Positions 47,416 through 57,041 of a stretch of DNA of 64,000 nucleotides are shown one piece after another. The translations under genes were made by a program, and so were the position numbers. The notes under the pieces are model-generated. The model saw only the letters and a program-made list of their open reading frames with translations. It had not been told where the DNA came from and searched no databases. The stretch comes from Palsa-504 sp963839095 (GTDB taxonomy: Bacteria; Actinomycetota; Actinomycetes; Streptosporangiales; Streptosporangiaceae), in the NCBI GenBank assembly GCA_963839095.1, contig CAWIUF010000070.1, forward strand, positions 1 through 64,000. The letters are read 5' to 3'. The first letter of the stretch is position 1; every line of letters starts with the position of its first letter.

Positions 47416-47492
47416 CGGTGGATCCGGCTTACCGGAGGATTAGGCCCCTGGGGACCCACCGGATGCGATCCACCGCGTATGCGGATCCACCG
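47416..47492. repeat. Inverted repeat CGGTGGATCCG / CGGATCCACCG
   Basis: Exact 11-bp complementary arms at 47416-47426 and 47482-47492, with a further partial copy (GCGATCCACCGCG) between. It lies between the convergent P450 and SepX genes and may act as a bidirectional terminator. Confidence 0.5.
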
Positions 47493-48550
47493 CGTTGTTG
47501 GCTGCGACGCGGGGTGCCAGCTTGCGGGTGGGGCGGCTGCGGAGGCTCAGGGGCCGTGGGCGCCTCAGGCGGCGTCGGACGAGGTAAGTCGCCGACGGCT
47601 CGCAGCTTGGCGTCGGTGTACTGGTCGTAGAACTCCTTGTCGCCCTGGCTGACCGACGCGGAGATGTCGATGACCTCGGCGTCGGGCACCGGCGGCGGGG
47701 CCACCGGGGCGGCAGGCGCGGCCGCAGCCGCCGCGCCTGCCGCGGGCGCCGGGCCGACCGTCGTGGCGGTGGCCGTGGCCGGGGGAGCGGCCTGCTCGGT
47801 GGCCACCTCGGCGGCGCGGGCGTAAGCCAGTTCACGCCGTTCGGCGTCGACCTTGGAGGCTTCGCGGAGCAGGCCTAGATAGCCCGTCAGCATGATGAAG
47901 GGCGGCACGATCACCCACCAGGCCGCCATCTTGGCGACCGCGAGCACGCCGGAGCCCACGGCCAGGACGAGCAGCATGCCAAGCAGCCGCCGCCGGGCCG
48001 CCAGCACCTTCCTGCGCTCCTCGCTGGGTCCCTCGGCGCCCAAGACCTCGGGACGCTCGTCCGACGGCCCCGCTGGCCGCGCCGCAGGTGCCGCGAGCCC
48101 TGCCGCAGGCGCCGTGAGCCCCGCCGCCGCGGTCCGGGGCGTCCCGGCCGGTCGCTGAGCCGCCGTCCGCGCGCCCGGAGCTCCCCGCTCCGCCGGAGCC
48201 CGGCCCGGCAACCGAAGCCGCACCCGGCCGGGTAACCGGAGCCGGACCAGGCCGCGCAGCCGGCAGGCCGGAGCAGGCCGCGCAGCCGGACCAGGCCGCT
48301 CAGCCATGGGAGCCGCCGGAACCGGGGCCCCTAGCGGAGCCGAAGGAAGCACGTCGCCCCGCGGCCTCGACCGCGGCGCCCCCTCATGCCCTGAAGGAGC
48401 CGGCACCGACGAAGGGGCGGTTTCCGTTTCCGCCGTGCCGACCTCGTCGTCGTCCCGCTCCTGCGCCGAGGAGTCCCGCCGTAGCCATCGGGGGATGAGC
48501 ACGCCTGCCCAGATCGCCACGATGGCGACGTACAGTATCGCGCTGCTCAA
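47429..48550 (-). CDS. sepX: Divisome protein SepX/GlpR-like
   Basis: About 330 residues of recognisable protein. SSAILYVAIVAIWAGVLIPR with WLRR is the N-terminal membrane anchor diagnostic of actinobacterial SepX/GlpR. A long Ala/Pro-rich linker follows, then a second hydrophobic pair (LLGMLLVLAVGSGVLAVAKM, AAWWVIVPPFIMLTGYLGLL) and the conserved tail EFYDQYTDAKLRAVGD. TTG 48550 is chosen since GGGAGGACGG precedes it. Relatives normally end at about RAVGD (47588); here the frame reads on for 50 codons, perhaps because of an indel. It assists FtsZ-ring stability in streptomycetes. Confidence 0.82.
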   Translation of the reverse strand: MSSAILYVAIVAIWAGVLIPRWLRRDSSAQERDDDEVGTAETETAPSSVPAPSGHEGAPRSRPRGDVLPSAPLGAPVPAAPMAERPGPAARPAPACRLRGLVRLRLPGRVRLRLPGRAPAERGAPGARTAAQRPAGTPRTAAAGLTAPAAGLAAPAARPAGPSDERPEVLGAEGPSEERRKVLAARRRLLGMLLVLAVGSGVLAVAKMAAWWVIVPPFIMLTGYLGLLREASKVDAERRELAYARAAEVATEQAAPPATATATTVGPAPAAGAAAAAAPAAPVAPPPVPDAEVIDISASVSQGDKEFYDQYTDAKLRAVGDLPRPTPPEAPTAPEPPQPPHPQAGTPRRSQQRGGSAYAVDRIRWVPRGLILR

Positions 48551-48734
48551 CCGTCCTCCCCTCGGCGCGGCCGACGCCGAACGGCCCGGCGGCGGATTCC
48601 ACGGACCGTGGGTGTGGGCGCGCCGCGATGCGTGCCCACGTGACGCAAAGTAATAGGTTACGAAGGTTGAAACGAGCACCCCGGACGGTGTGTCGCAACA
48701 TTCGTTTCACGATCCCGCCCAGACCGTGGCAGAT

Positions 48735-49370
48735 TCAGCCCGCGCTGGAGTCCGAAGCGACCCGGATGCTCCGCCACCTGGGCATAAGTCCCTGCGGCAC
48801 TTCCTCGGCGGTCAGCGCGTAGCAGACGTGATCCCGCCACGCTCCGTTGATGTGCAGCTGGCGCACCCGGATGCCTTCCTCGCGGAACCCGAGCTTCTCC
48901 ACCACCCGCCGGGAGGCCTGGTTCTCGGGCCGGATGGACGCCTCGAGCCGGTGCAGCCCGATGACGCCGAAGCAGTGGTCGACCGCCATCGCCAGCGTGG
49001 TCGGGATGATGCCGTGCCCGGCGTACGCCTCGTCAATCCAGTAGCCGACCTGCCCCGAACGCGCCGATCCCCACGTGATCGACCCGATCGTCAGCTGGCC
49101 GACGAAGGCGCCGCCGTAGGCGACCACCCACGGGATCGCCTGCCCCTGCCTGGCCTCGCGGCGCATCGCCCGGACCATCGCGATGTACGGCCCGAGGTTC
49201 GACCGGTAGAGCGGGGTCTCCGGATTGGTCGGCTCCCAGGGCCGGAGCCAGGAGGCGTTCCTGACCCTGATCTCGCGCCACATGCGGGCGTCGCTGACCC
49301 GCACCGGGCGTAGGCTCACCGGCTGTTCGAGCAGATGAGGCTCGGTGAGAGTAACCGGCCAGCCTCGCAT
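48735..49370 (-). CDS. GNAT-family acetyltransferase (RimJ/RimL type)
   Basis: 211 residues, intact. EQPVSLRPVRVSDARMWREI, VVAYGGAFVGQLTIGSITWG, VGYWIDEAYAGHGIIPTTLA (acetyl-CoA loop) and LHRLEASIRPENQASRRVVE with KLGFREEGI are standard. Relatives acetylate ribosomal protein N-termini. ATG 49370 is used; a GTG three codons upstream is possible. It sits in the conserved order sepX-rimJ-mogA-moaC-moeA-galU. Confidence 0.88.
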   Translation of the reverse strand: MRGWPVTLTEPHLLEQPVSLRPVRVSDARMWREIRVRNASWLRPWEPTNPETPLYRSNLGPYIAMVRAMRREARQGQAIPWVVAYGGAFVGQLTIGSITWGSARSGQVGYWIDEAYAGHGIIPTTLAMAVDHCFGVIGLHRLEASIRPENQASRRVVEKLGFREEGIRVRQLHINGAWRDHVCYALTAEEVPQGLMPRWRSIRVASDSSAG

Positions 49371-49411
49371 GCGTCCCACGTTCCCATCATTCTCCAGTAT
49401 CGCTGCTGACG

Positions 49412-49933
49412 CTACGCGATCCCCGATGCGCCCGGAGCGCCGGAGTCTGACCTGACATGGTCACCCCCGTTGATCTGGGAGATCGCGTGCCCGAGCACGG
49501 GCGCCAGCACGGCCATCCCGTCGCGGACGCCGCCGGTCGAACCGGGCAGGTTCACGATCAGGGTACGGCCGGCTATCCCGGCCACGCCACGAGAAAGCAT
49601 CGCGGAGGGTACCCCGGCCGCCACTCCGGCCGCGCGCAGCGCCTCGGCGATGCCGGGAATCTCCCGTTCGATCACGCGCCGGGTGAGCTCCGGGGTCAGG
49701 TCGCCCGGGGTCAGCCCGGTCCCGCCGGTGGTCACCACGACGTCATAGCCGGCCGCCACCGCGTCCCGCAGCGCCGCCTCGACCGGGTCGCCGTCGGGCA
49801 GGACCCGCGGCCCGTCCACCACGCACCCCGCCGAGGCGAGCAGCGAGGCCAGCACCGGCCCGGACTTGTCCTCGTACACCCCGGCCGCGGCCCGGTTCGA
49901 CGCAGTGATCGCCAGTGCCCTTATCGATGCCAT
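49412..49933 (-). CDS. mogA: Molybdopterin adenylyltransferase-type protein (MogA/MoaB)
   Basis: 173 residues, intact. MASIRALAITASNRAAAGVY, VVTTGGTGLTPGDLTPELTR and SRGVAGIAGRTLIVNLPGST carry the MPT-binding TGGTG and the PGS motif. It activates molybdopterin for metal insertion together with MoeA. The ATG at 49933 overlaps the end of moaC by 13 bp, showing translational coupling. Confidence 0.92.
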   Translation of the reverse strand: MASIRALAITASNRAAAGVYEDKSGPVLASLLASAGCVVDGPRVLPDGDPVEAALRDAVAAGYDVVVTTGGTGLTPGDLTPELTRRVIEREIPGIAEALRAAGVAAGVPSAMLSRGVAGIAGRTLIVNLPGSTGGVRDGMAVLAPVLGHAISQINGGDHVRSDSGAPGASGIA

Positions 49934-50391
49934 GACCCGGTCTTCCCGCCTTCCTTCCACTCGACCCGCACGTCGGTGATCACCGCGGCCGGGTCGATGG
50001 CCTTGACCATGTCGATCAGCGCCAGCGCGGCCACCGACACCGAGGTCAGCGCCTCCATCTCCACCCCGGTCCGGTCCGCGGTGCGGGCGACGGCGGTGAT
50101 GTCCACGCCGTCGTCGGTGACGGCCAGGTCCACCGTGACCCCGTGCAGCCCGATCGGGTGGCACAGCGGGATCAGGTCCGGCGTCCGCTTGGCCCCGGCG
50201 ATGCCGGCGATCCGGGCCACCGCCAGCGCGTCGCCCTTCGGCACGTCCCCGGCCCGCAGCGCCGCCACGGCGGCGGCCGACAGCCGCACCCGCCCGGTCG
50301 CGGCGGCCGACCGCGCGGTCACGTCCTTGCCGGACACGTCCACCATCCGCGCGTGCCCAGAACCGTCCACATGCGTCAGGCCGTCACTCAT
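49921..50391 (-). CDS. moaC: Cyclic pyranopterin monophosphate synthase
   Basis: 156 residues, intact. HVDGSGHARMVDVSGKDVTA, GDALAVARIAGIAGAKRTPD, LIPLCHPIGLHGVTVDLAV and GVEMEALTSVSVAALALIDM are the MoaC hallmarks, including the active-site Lys and CHP. It makes the first pterin of molybdenum cofactor synthesis with MoaA, which is not in this window. It lies between moeA and mogA on the same strand. Confidence 0.94.
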   Translation of the reverse strand: MSDGLTHVDGSGHARMVDVSGKDVTARSAAATGRVRLSAAAVAALRAGDVPKGDALAVARIAGIAGAKRTPDLIPLCHPIGLHGVTVDLAVTDDGVDITAVARTADRTGVEMEALTSVSVAALALIDMVKAIDPAAVITDVRVEWKEGGKTGSWHR

Positions 50392-50450
50392 GCAGGCCAC
50401 ATTAGCTTCCAAACGGGGCAGCCATCCCGTCCCGGTCACGCCGCGCGTGG

Positions 50451-51779
50451 TTACGGCAGGACGAGGACCTCGACGGTGTCGCCCGCCGCCATCTGCACGA
50501 CCCATTCCGGCACGATGACGAGCGCGTTGGCCCGGCCCAGGGTGGCGATCTGGTGCGAGCCCTGACCGGTCAGCGGCTCGACCGTGCCGGTAGCCCGGTC
50601 GAGCACGCCGCGCAGGTACGAGCGCCGGCCGGCCGGCGAGCGCAGCGGCGCGGTCAGCTCGGCTTCGGTCTTCTCCAGGGCGAGGCCGTCGTAGCCCAGC
50701 ATCGCGCCGATGGCGGGCCGGGCGAAGACCTGGAACGAGACGTAGGCGCTGACCGGGTTGCCGGGCAGCGTGAAGATCGGCACCCGCTCGCCCGCCGCCG
50801 GGGCCGGCGCGGCCGCCTCCTCGTAGCCGTCCCGCCGCCGGAAGTTCCGCACCGAACGGCGCTGGCGTTCCTCCGGCTCCCGGGCCTCCGGCGGCAGCGC
50901 GATGGTGCCGAACCCCTGCGGCATCCCCGGCTGCATGGCCACCTTGCGGAAGGTGATGGTGCCGAGCCGCTCCAGCGCCGCCTTGACCACGTCGTGCTCG
51001 CCGCCCATGCTGACCCCGCCGGTGGTGATCATCAGGTCGGCCCGGACCAGCTGGTCCTCGATGGCCGGCAGCACCTCGTCCGGGTTGTCGGGCAAGATGG
51101 CCTGCCGGTAAGCCAGACAGCCCGCCTCCCGGGCCGCCGCGGCCAGCATGAAGCTGTTGGAGTCCCAGATCCGCCCGGGGACGAGCGGCGTGCCCGGCTC
51201 GGCCAGTTCGTTGCCGGTGGACAGCACCACCACCCGGGGGCGCGGCCGGACCAGGACCGATCCGCGCCCGGCGGCCGCGATCACCGCGATGTGCATCGGC
51301 CGCAGCAACGTGCCCGCGGCGACCAGCACCTCCCCGGCCTTGGCGTCCTCCCCGGCCAGCCGCACCGCGTTGCCGTATGCGGCGCCGGCCCGGATGCTCA
51401 CCCGCGCGCTGCCGCCGTCGGTCCACTCCACCGGCACCACGGCCTCGGCCCCGCGCGGCAGCATGGCCCCGGTCATGATCTTGATGGCGGTCCCCGGCTG
51501 GAGCGCGTACGCCCCGGTGTCGCCCGCCGCGACCTCTCCCGTCACCGGCAGCGTGACCGGGTTCTCCTCGGTGGCGGCGGCGACGTCCTCGACCAGGACC
51601 GCGTAGCCGTCCATGCCCGAGTTGTCGAACGACGGCAGCGCGGAGGCGGCCGAGACATCCTCGGCCAGCACCAGGCCGTGCACGTCCCCCAGGCTGAGCT
51701 GGGTGGGCGCCAGCGGGCCGACCGTGGCGAGGATCTGCGCCAGGTGCTCCTCGACCGGGGTCAGCTCAGCTCTCGCCAT
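50451..51779 (-). CDS. moeA: Molybdopterin molybdenumtransferase
   Basis: 442 residues, intact. LPSFDNSGMDGYAVLVEDVA, AIKIMTGAMLPRGAEAVVPV, VVLSTGNELAEPGTPLVPGR, LMITTGGVSMGGEHDVVKAA and IFTLPGNPVSAYVSFQVFAR are conserved MoeA blocks. A charged insertion (EAREPEERQRRSVRNFRRRD) before the last block is longer than in E. coli. ATG 51779 is preferred because GGAGG precedes it. It inserts molybdate into adenylylated molybdopterin. Confidence 0.94.
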   Translation of the reverse strand: MARAELTPVEEHLAQILATVGPLAPTQLSLGDVHGLVLAEDVSAASALPSFDNSGMDGYAVLVEDVAAATEENPVTLPVTGEVAAGDTGAYALQPGTAIKIMTGAMLPRGAEAVVPVEWTDGGSARVSIRAGAAYGNAVRLAGEDAKAGEVLVAAGTLLRPMHIAVIAAAGRGSVLVRPRPRVVVLSTGNELAEPGTPLVPGRIWDSNSFMLAAAAREAGCLAYRQAILPDNPDEVLPAIEDQLVRADLMITTGGVSMGGEHDVVKAALERLGTITFRKVAMQPGMPQGFGTIALPPEAREPEERQRRSVRNFRRRDGYEEAAAPAPAAGERVPIFTLPGNPVSAYVSFQVFARPAIGAMLGYDGLALEKTEAELTAPLRSPAGRRSYLRGVLDRATGTVEPLTGQGSHQIATLGRANALVIVPEWVVQMAAGDTVEVLVLP

Positions 51780-51817
51780 TCGCTCGCCTCCGGGGCGCCC
51801 GTGGCCCTGTGGCTCGC

Positions 51818-52717
<900 letters not shown>

Positions 52718-52777
52718 GCCCTGAACACTAGCGAACTCCGGGGAGTGATCCCTTCCCTGGGCAGTACGGTAAGTGAC

Positions 52778-53369
52778 ATGCCGGGCGTAAAAGAGGAGAA
52801 GGCGGCGCTGCGGAAGCGGCTGGCTCGCGGCCCGGGCGGAGCTTACCGCGGAGCAGCGGACCGCGGCCGGGCGGGCCATCAGGGACGCCCTGCTCGCCCG
52901 GCCCGAGGTGCAGATGGCCGGGACGATCGCCGCCTATTACTCAGTGGGCACCGAGCCCGACACCCGCGGCCTGCTATTCGCGCTGTGGAAGCGCGGCAGC
53001 TACGTGCTGCTCCCGCTGCTGCGGCCGGACGGCGACCTGGACTGGGCCTCCTACGAGGGCCCCGATTCCCTGGTCGCCGGTCCGCGCGGGCTGCTCGAGC
53101 CGGGCGAGCCGCCGCGCGGCCCCGGCGCGGTCGCCCGGGCCAACGCGGTGCTGGTGCCCGCGCTGGCCGTGGACCGGGCCGGGAACCGGCTCGGCCGGGG
53201 CGGCGGCAGCTACGACCGCGCGCTGGCCCGGGTCGGCCCGATGGTCCCGCTGCTCGCGCTGATCTATGACGCCGAACTCCTCGACCGCGTGCCCGCCGAG
53301 CCGCACGACGTGAAGGTCAGGGCGGCGGTCAGCCCCGGGTCCGGGGTGACCGTGCTGGAGGCGGGGTAG
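52778..53369 (+). CDS. 5-formyltetrahydrofolate cyclo-ligase (one frameshift)
   Basis: About 195 residues. MPGVKEEKAALRKRLA opens the protein, and after a break near 52835 it resumes AELTAEQRTAAGRAIRDALL. GTIAAYYSVGTEPDTRGLLF, VLVPALAVDRAGNRLGRGGG and SYDRALARVGPMVPLLALIY are conserved, with the ATP/folate-binding GRGGGSYDR loop. It salvages 5-formyl-THF. The same neighbour order with galU and FmdB/Ruc occurs in Mycobacterium tuberculosis. Confidence 0.9.
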
Positions 53370-53429
53370 CCCACTCGTTCGGGATCATGGGGTAAGGAAT
53401 CCCGGAACGGCCTGCACTGTTGGATATGC

Positions 53430-53456
53430 TTAGCAGTCGGAGGTCCCGAGTGCTAA
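53430..53456. promoter_or_regulatory. CIRCE element (HrcA operator)
   Basis: TTAGCAGTC-N9-GAGTGCTAA matches the CIRCE consensus TTAGCACTC-N9-GAGTGCTAA with one mismatch in the left arm. It lies 27 bp before the start of the FmdB-like gene, placing that gene under HrcA heat-shock control. Confidence 0.88.
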
Positions 53457-53482
53457 CCACAGGACCGCGCTGAGGAGGGTCC

Positions 53483-53860
53483 GTGCCCACGTATCAGTAC
53501 ACCTGCACCGAATGCGGCGAGCCGGTCGAGGCTGTGCAGAAGTTTTCCGACGCCCCGCTGACCGTGTGCGCGGCCTGCGGCGGCAGGCTCAGGAAGGTGT
53601 TCTCCCCGGTCGGGATCGTCTTCAAGGGCTCGGGCTTCTACCGCACGGACAGCCGGAACGGCGCCACCGCCACTGATCCCGGCGACCAAGGAGACAAGGA
53701 GAAGGTCGTCGGCGACTCCTCGTCCTCGTCTTCGTCCAGCGAGTCGTCCTCGGGCAGCAGCAACGGCAACGGCAGCGGCTCGGGGGACAAGCCGGCCGCG
53801 AAGAAGACCGAGACGGCCAGCAGCACGTCCAAGTCATCCTCGGGTGAGAAGGTGGCCTGA
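53483..53860 (+). CDS. FmdB-family zinc-ribbon protein, Ruc-like redox chaperone
   Basis: 125 residues. The N-terminal zinc ribbon reads MPTYQYTCTECGEPVEAVQK and LTVCAACGGRLRKVFSPVGI, with two CxxC pairs. The C-terminal half is disordered, with a long Ser run and Lys/Thr-rich end. M. tuberculosis Rv0991c (Ruc), a redox-regulated chaperone, has the same make-up and neighbours. A CIRCE site upstream supports a stress-protein role. GAGGAGGG precedes the start (GTG at 53483). The identification as Ruc is by architecture and synteny. Confidence 0.87.
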   Translation: MPTYQYTCTECGEPVEAVQKFSDAPLTVCAACGGRLRKVFSPVGIVFKGSGFYRTDSRNGATATDPGDQGDKEKVVGDSSSSSSSSESSSGSSNGNGSGSGDKPAAKKTETASSTSKSSSGEKVA

Positions 53861-53879
53861 GCTATAAGCTCAAGCGCTC

Positions 53880-54687
53880 ATGGCGGACCTGGCGAGCATC
53901 GCGGTTGTCGGCGGTTCAGGCTTTTACGAGTTCCTCGAAGACGCCGAAGAGGTCACGGTCGACACCCCGTTCGGGGCGCCGAGCGACCCGGTCACGGTGG
54001 GCGAGGTGGCGGGCCGCCGGGTGGCGTTCCTGCCCCGGCACGGCCGTGACCACCGGTTCCCGCCGCACAAGATCCCGTACCGGGCGAACATGTGGGCGCT
54101 GCGCTCGCTCGGCGTCCGGCGGGTCCTCGCGCCGACCGCGGTCGGCTCGCTGACGCCCCGCTACGGCCCCGGCACGCTGGCCCTGCCCGATCAGCTGGTG
54201 GACCGGACCACGGACCCGCGACCAGACCTACTACGACCAGGGCGCCTGCCACGTGCCGTTCGCGGACCCGTACTGCCCGTCGCTCCGTACCGTGGCCATC
54301 GAGACCGCCCGGGACCAGGACTGGGACCCGGTCACCGCGGCCACCCTGGTCGTCATCGAGGGCCAGCGCTTCTCCACCCGGGCCGAGTCCCAGTGGTTCG
54401 CCGCCCAGGGCTGGACGCTGGTCGGCATGACCGGCCACCCCGAGGCCGTCCTGGCCCGCGAGCTGGCCCTCTGCTACGCCCCGCTGGCGCTGGTCACCGA
54501 CCTGGACGCCGGCGTCGAGGAAGGCGAGGGCGTCACCCAGGCCGAGGTCTTCGAAGTCTTCGCGGCCAACATCAAGCGCCTGCGCGACCTGACCGCCACC
54601 ATCATCGCCGCCCTCCCCGCCGACCGCGAAGACGACCTCTGCGCCCACGCCCTAGACAGCATCACCCTCCCCTTCCCCCTCCCATAG
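53880..54687 (+). CDS. mtnP: S-methyl-5'-thioadenosine phosphorylase (one frameshift)
   Basis: About 268 residues. IAVVGGSGFYEFLEDAEEVT, GRRVAFLPRHGRDHRFPPHK, IPYRANMWALRSLGVRRVLA and PTAVGSLTPRYGPGTLALPD are the MTAP/PNP phosphate and substrate regions. After a break near 54222 it continues LVVIEGQRFSTRAESQWFAA and MTGHPEAVLARELALCYAPL. It cleaves methylthioadenosine in methionine salvage. It follows the FmdB-like gene by 19 bp and may share its transcript. Confidence 0.92.
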
Positions 54688-54690
54688 AGG

Positions 54691-54750
54691 CCCGTCTCCT
54701 TCGTAGAGGCCCCGTCTCCTCCCGTAGAGCCCCGTCTCCTCCCGTAGCCC
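54691..54750. repeat. 20-bp tandem repeat, three units, copying a stop codon
   Basis: Three 20-bp units (54691, 54711, 54731) of CCCGTCTCCTCCCGTAGAGC follow the mtnP stop by three bases. Each contains TAG in the same place as the gene's own CCATAGAGG, so the repeat seems to derive from the gene end. Confidence 0.8.
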
Positions 54751-55019
54751 CGCTCCGGTACCCCGCCGACATCGCCCTTCCTTCGCCCTCCCGCGGCCCC
54801 ACTCTGGTTGCCTCGCCCGCTGCATACCGCACCCTTCCGCCCCAGTCCCCGCCCCTCGTCCCTCTCGCCTCTCGGTCACCACGCGCCTCAGTTGCCCCGC
54901 ACCCGACGCGCTCCGTGTGCCACGGGGTACGTACTTACGTACCTGTGCGCCACCGAGTCCGTATCGAGCCCTGGCCGCCTCCCTATCGCGCGAGGCGGAA
55001 GGTGGATAAAGTCGGCTCC
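54751..55019. promoter_or_regulatory. Upstream region of MBL gene with 18-bp palindrome
   Basis: GGTACGTACTTACGTACC (54926-54943) is a perfect dyad with a 2-base centre, flanked by further complementary bases (GTGTGCCAC ... GTGCGCCAC-like). It lies about 77 bp before the MBL-fold gene and could be a repressor site. The rest (54751-54900) is C/T-rich and without a gene. Confidence 0.5.
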
Positions 55020-55622
55020 GTGGCTGATGTGAACATCGCACCGGGTGGGTCCGCCTCGGTATTCGTGCTGCAAGATGGGTACGCCGGCCTGGATGGCGAC
55101 GACGAGCGGGTGGCCGGGACGGTGACCCTGATCCTGGACGGCGACGCGGTGATCGTCGTCGACCCGGGCATGGTGGCCTCCCGCGAGGCGCTGCTCGCCG
55201 AGCTGGCCGGGCACGGACCGCAGGCTGGGGACGTGACCGACGTGGTGTTCAGCCATCACCACCCTGATCACACGGTCAACGCCGCGCTGTTCCCGTCGGC
55301 CCGGATCCACGACCACTGGGCGATCTACGAGGGAGACCGCTGGATCGACCGGGACGCTGAGGGCTTCGAGCTCAGCCCTTCGGTCCGGCTGCTGCGTACC
55401 CCGGGGCATACCGCCGAGGACATCTCGACCGTCGCGTCCACCCCCGGCGACGTGGTCGTGTGCACGCACACGTGGTGGATGGCCGACGGCCCCGCCGACG
55501 ATCCGCTCGGTTCCGACGCTACCGCGCTGCACGTCAGCCGGGACCGCCTGCTGGCCGTCGCCACCGTGATCATCCCTGGTCACGGCGGCCTGTTCCGCCC
55601 TGGTCAGAGCACGCCGCGGTAG
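55020..55622 (+). CDS. Metallo-beta-lactamase-fold hydrolase
   Basis: 200 residues. AGTVTLILDGDAVIVVDPGM, VVFSHHHPDHTVNAALFPSA (HxHxDH metal motif: HHHPDH), RLLRTPGHTAEDISTVASTP (third His) and IIPGHGGLFRPG (fourth His) are complete. The lack of lactamase-specific motifs points to an MBLAC1- or glyoxalase-II-like hydrolase. The start is uncertain: GTG 55020 is used, and GTG 55002 is in frame. Confidence 0.87.
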   Translation: MADVNIAPGGSASVFVLQDGYAGLDGDDERVAGTVTLILDGDAVIVVDPGMVASREALLAELAGHGPQAGDVTDVVFSHHHPDHTVNAALFPSARIHDHWAIYEGDRWIDRDAEGFELSPSVRLLRTPGHTAEDISTVASTPGDVVVCTHTWWMADGPADDPLGSDATALHVSRDRLLAVATVIIPGHGGLFRPGQSTPR

Positions 55623-55695
55623 CGCACCGCCGTCCTGGCCGCCTCCGGGCAACCTCCCAGAGGCCCTCGCCCGTATGGAGGGTGAGGAGGTGTGC

Positions 55696-56217
55696 ATGCC
55701 ACGATCATCGCGCGACGAAGAGTTCTCCGCGTTCGTCTCCGAACGGCGCAGCGGACTGGTCCGCTCGGCCAGCCTGCTGACGGCCGGGGACACTCATCTC
55801 GCCGAAGACCTAGTCCAGACGGCCCTCGCCCGGCTCTACGTGGCCTGGCCGAAAGTCAGGCAGGCCGGTACCGAGTCCGCCTACGTCTGGCGCATCATCG
55901 TCAACGCCCACATCGACGAGGTCCGCCGCCCCAGACACCGGCGGGAACGTCACGTATCCGAACTACCCGACCGGCCCGCGCCGCCGGAAGCCTTCCCCGA
56001 TGGCCTCGGCGGCGCCGAGGTCCGGCAGGCACTGGCCGCACTGCCACCCGGCATGCGTGCGGCCGTCGTGCTGCGCCATTGGCTCGACCTCAGCGTCGGG
56101 GAAACCGCCGACCTGATGAATTGCTCCGAGGGCACGGTCAAGAGCCAGACCGCGAAGGGCGCCGCGCGCCTTCGCGAGCTGCTCAGCCCGGCCGTCGCGG
56201 AAGGGACGTACCCGTGA
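55696..56217 (+). CDS. ECF sigma factor, actinobacterial SigE-like (SACE-type)
   Basis: 173 residues. Region 2 reads FVSERRSGLVRSASLLTAGD and LAEDLVQTALARLYVAWPKV with AYVWRIIVNAHIDEVRR. Region 4 reads LAALPPGMRAAVVLRHWLDL and SVGETADLMNCSEGTVKSQT. ATG 55696 has GGAGG seven bases upstream. Its stop overlaps the GTG of the next gene, which encodes a membrane protein in the usual place of an anti-sigma factor. Confidence 0.9.
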   Translation: MPRSSRDEEFSAFVSERRSGLVRSASLLTAGDTHLAEDLVQTALARLYVAWPKVRQAGTESAYVWRIIVNAHIDEVRRPRHRRERHVSELPDRPAPPEAFPDGLGGAEVRQALAALPPGMRAAVVLRHWLDLSVGETADLMNCSEGTVKSQTAKGAARLRELLSPAVAEGTYP

Positions 56218-56846
56218 ACGACATGAAGGACTTGTTTGAATTGGCCCTCAGCGACATTCCCCGCACCAGCGCGCCCGCCGACCCGGATGAGGACCTGGCC
56301 CGCGGACGCCGCCTGCTGCGCCGCCGCCGGCAGCGGATGGCCGGGCTGGCCGGCGTGACCGCCGCGGTGCTCGGCGGCATCCTCGTGCCGCTGTCCCTGG
56401 GCGGTTCCGCCCCGGCCGCCGGCCACCCGGTCACCCAGACCCAAGCGATCAAGCTGGTCGCCTGGGTCGGAACGCAGCCGCCAGGTTACAAGGTGGACTG
56501 GATGCCCAAGGGCTGGGTGGTCCAGGGCAGTGACCCGTACGCGCTGACCATGGCACCCCCTAACGCCAAGGACAAGGACCCGCACACCTTCATCGGCAAG
56601 CTCGTGGTCATGCTGCAGTCCGCGGATGCTTCCGCCCCGCCCGCCAACTGGACGGACCAGCCGGTGAACGGACGGCCCGGCAAGTTCGACGTGCAGGGCG
56701 ACACCCAGATCCTCATCTTCAAGGCCGCCGGCGGCCAATGGGTCGACATCCAGGCCCCGGTGTCGCTGGGCTGGGATCGCGCGGAGCTGGCTAAGTTCGG
56801 CGGCGGGGTGACGGTGCTGGGGGCCGCGCAGCCGGGACGCGGCTGA
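56214..56846 (+). CDS. Single-pass membrane protein, probable partner of the ECF sigma factor
   Basis: 210 residues. A cytoplasmic N-terminus (VNDMKDLFELALSDIPRTSA, DPDEDLARGRRLLRRRRQRM) leads into one helix (AGLAGVTAAVLGGILVPLSL) and an external domain (PPGYKVDWMPKGWVVQGSDP, FKAAGGQWVDIQAPVSLGWD). GTG 56214 overlaps the sigma stop. It lacks a zinc anti-sigma HxxxCxxC motif. The layout fits the small membrane partners of this sigma group; the anti-sigma role is inferred from position. Confidence 0.7.
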   Translation: MNDMKDLFELALSDIPRTSAPADPDEDLARGRRLLRRRRQRMAGLAGVTAAVLGGILVPLSLGGSAPAAGHPVTQTQAIKLVAWVGTQPPGYKVDWMPKGWVVQGSDPYALTMAPPNAKDKDPHTFIGKLVVMLQSADASAPPANWTDQPVNGRPGKFDVQGDTQILIFKAAGGQWVDIQAPVSLGWDRAELAKFGGGVTVLGAAQPGRG

Positions 56847-56865
56847 GCGCTCCCCGCCTTGATGA

Positions 56866-56906
56866 CGGCTGCCGCCGTGCGACGCAGGACCGCACGGCGG
56901 CAGCCG
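56866..56906. terminator. Perfect 16-bp hairpin after the sigma operon
   Basis: CGGCTGCCGCCGTGCG (56866-56881) pairs exactly with 56891-56906 around a 9-base loop, 20 bp after the stop. It ends the sigma operon ahead of tRNA-Arg. Confidence 0.7.
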
Positions 56907-56939
56907 CCCGCGCGTTTGGGTAGGCTATGACCTTGGCAG

Positions 56940-57012
<73 letters not shown>

Positions 57013-57041
57013 CAGGTCAGAGGATAAATTCCGCTCTATTT

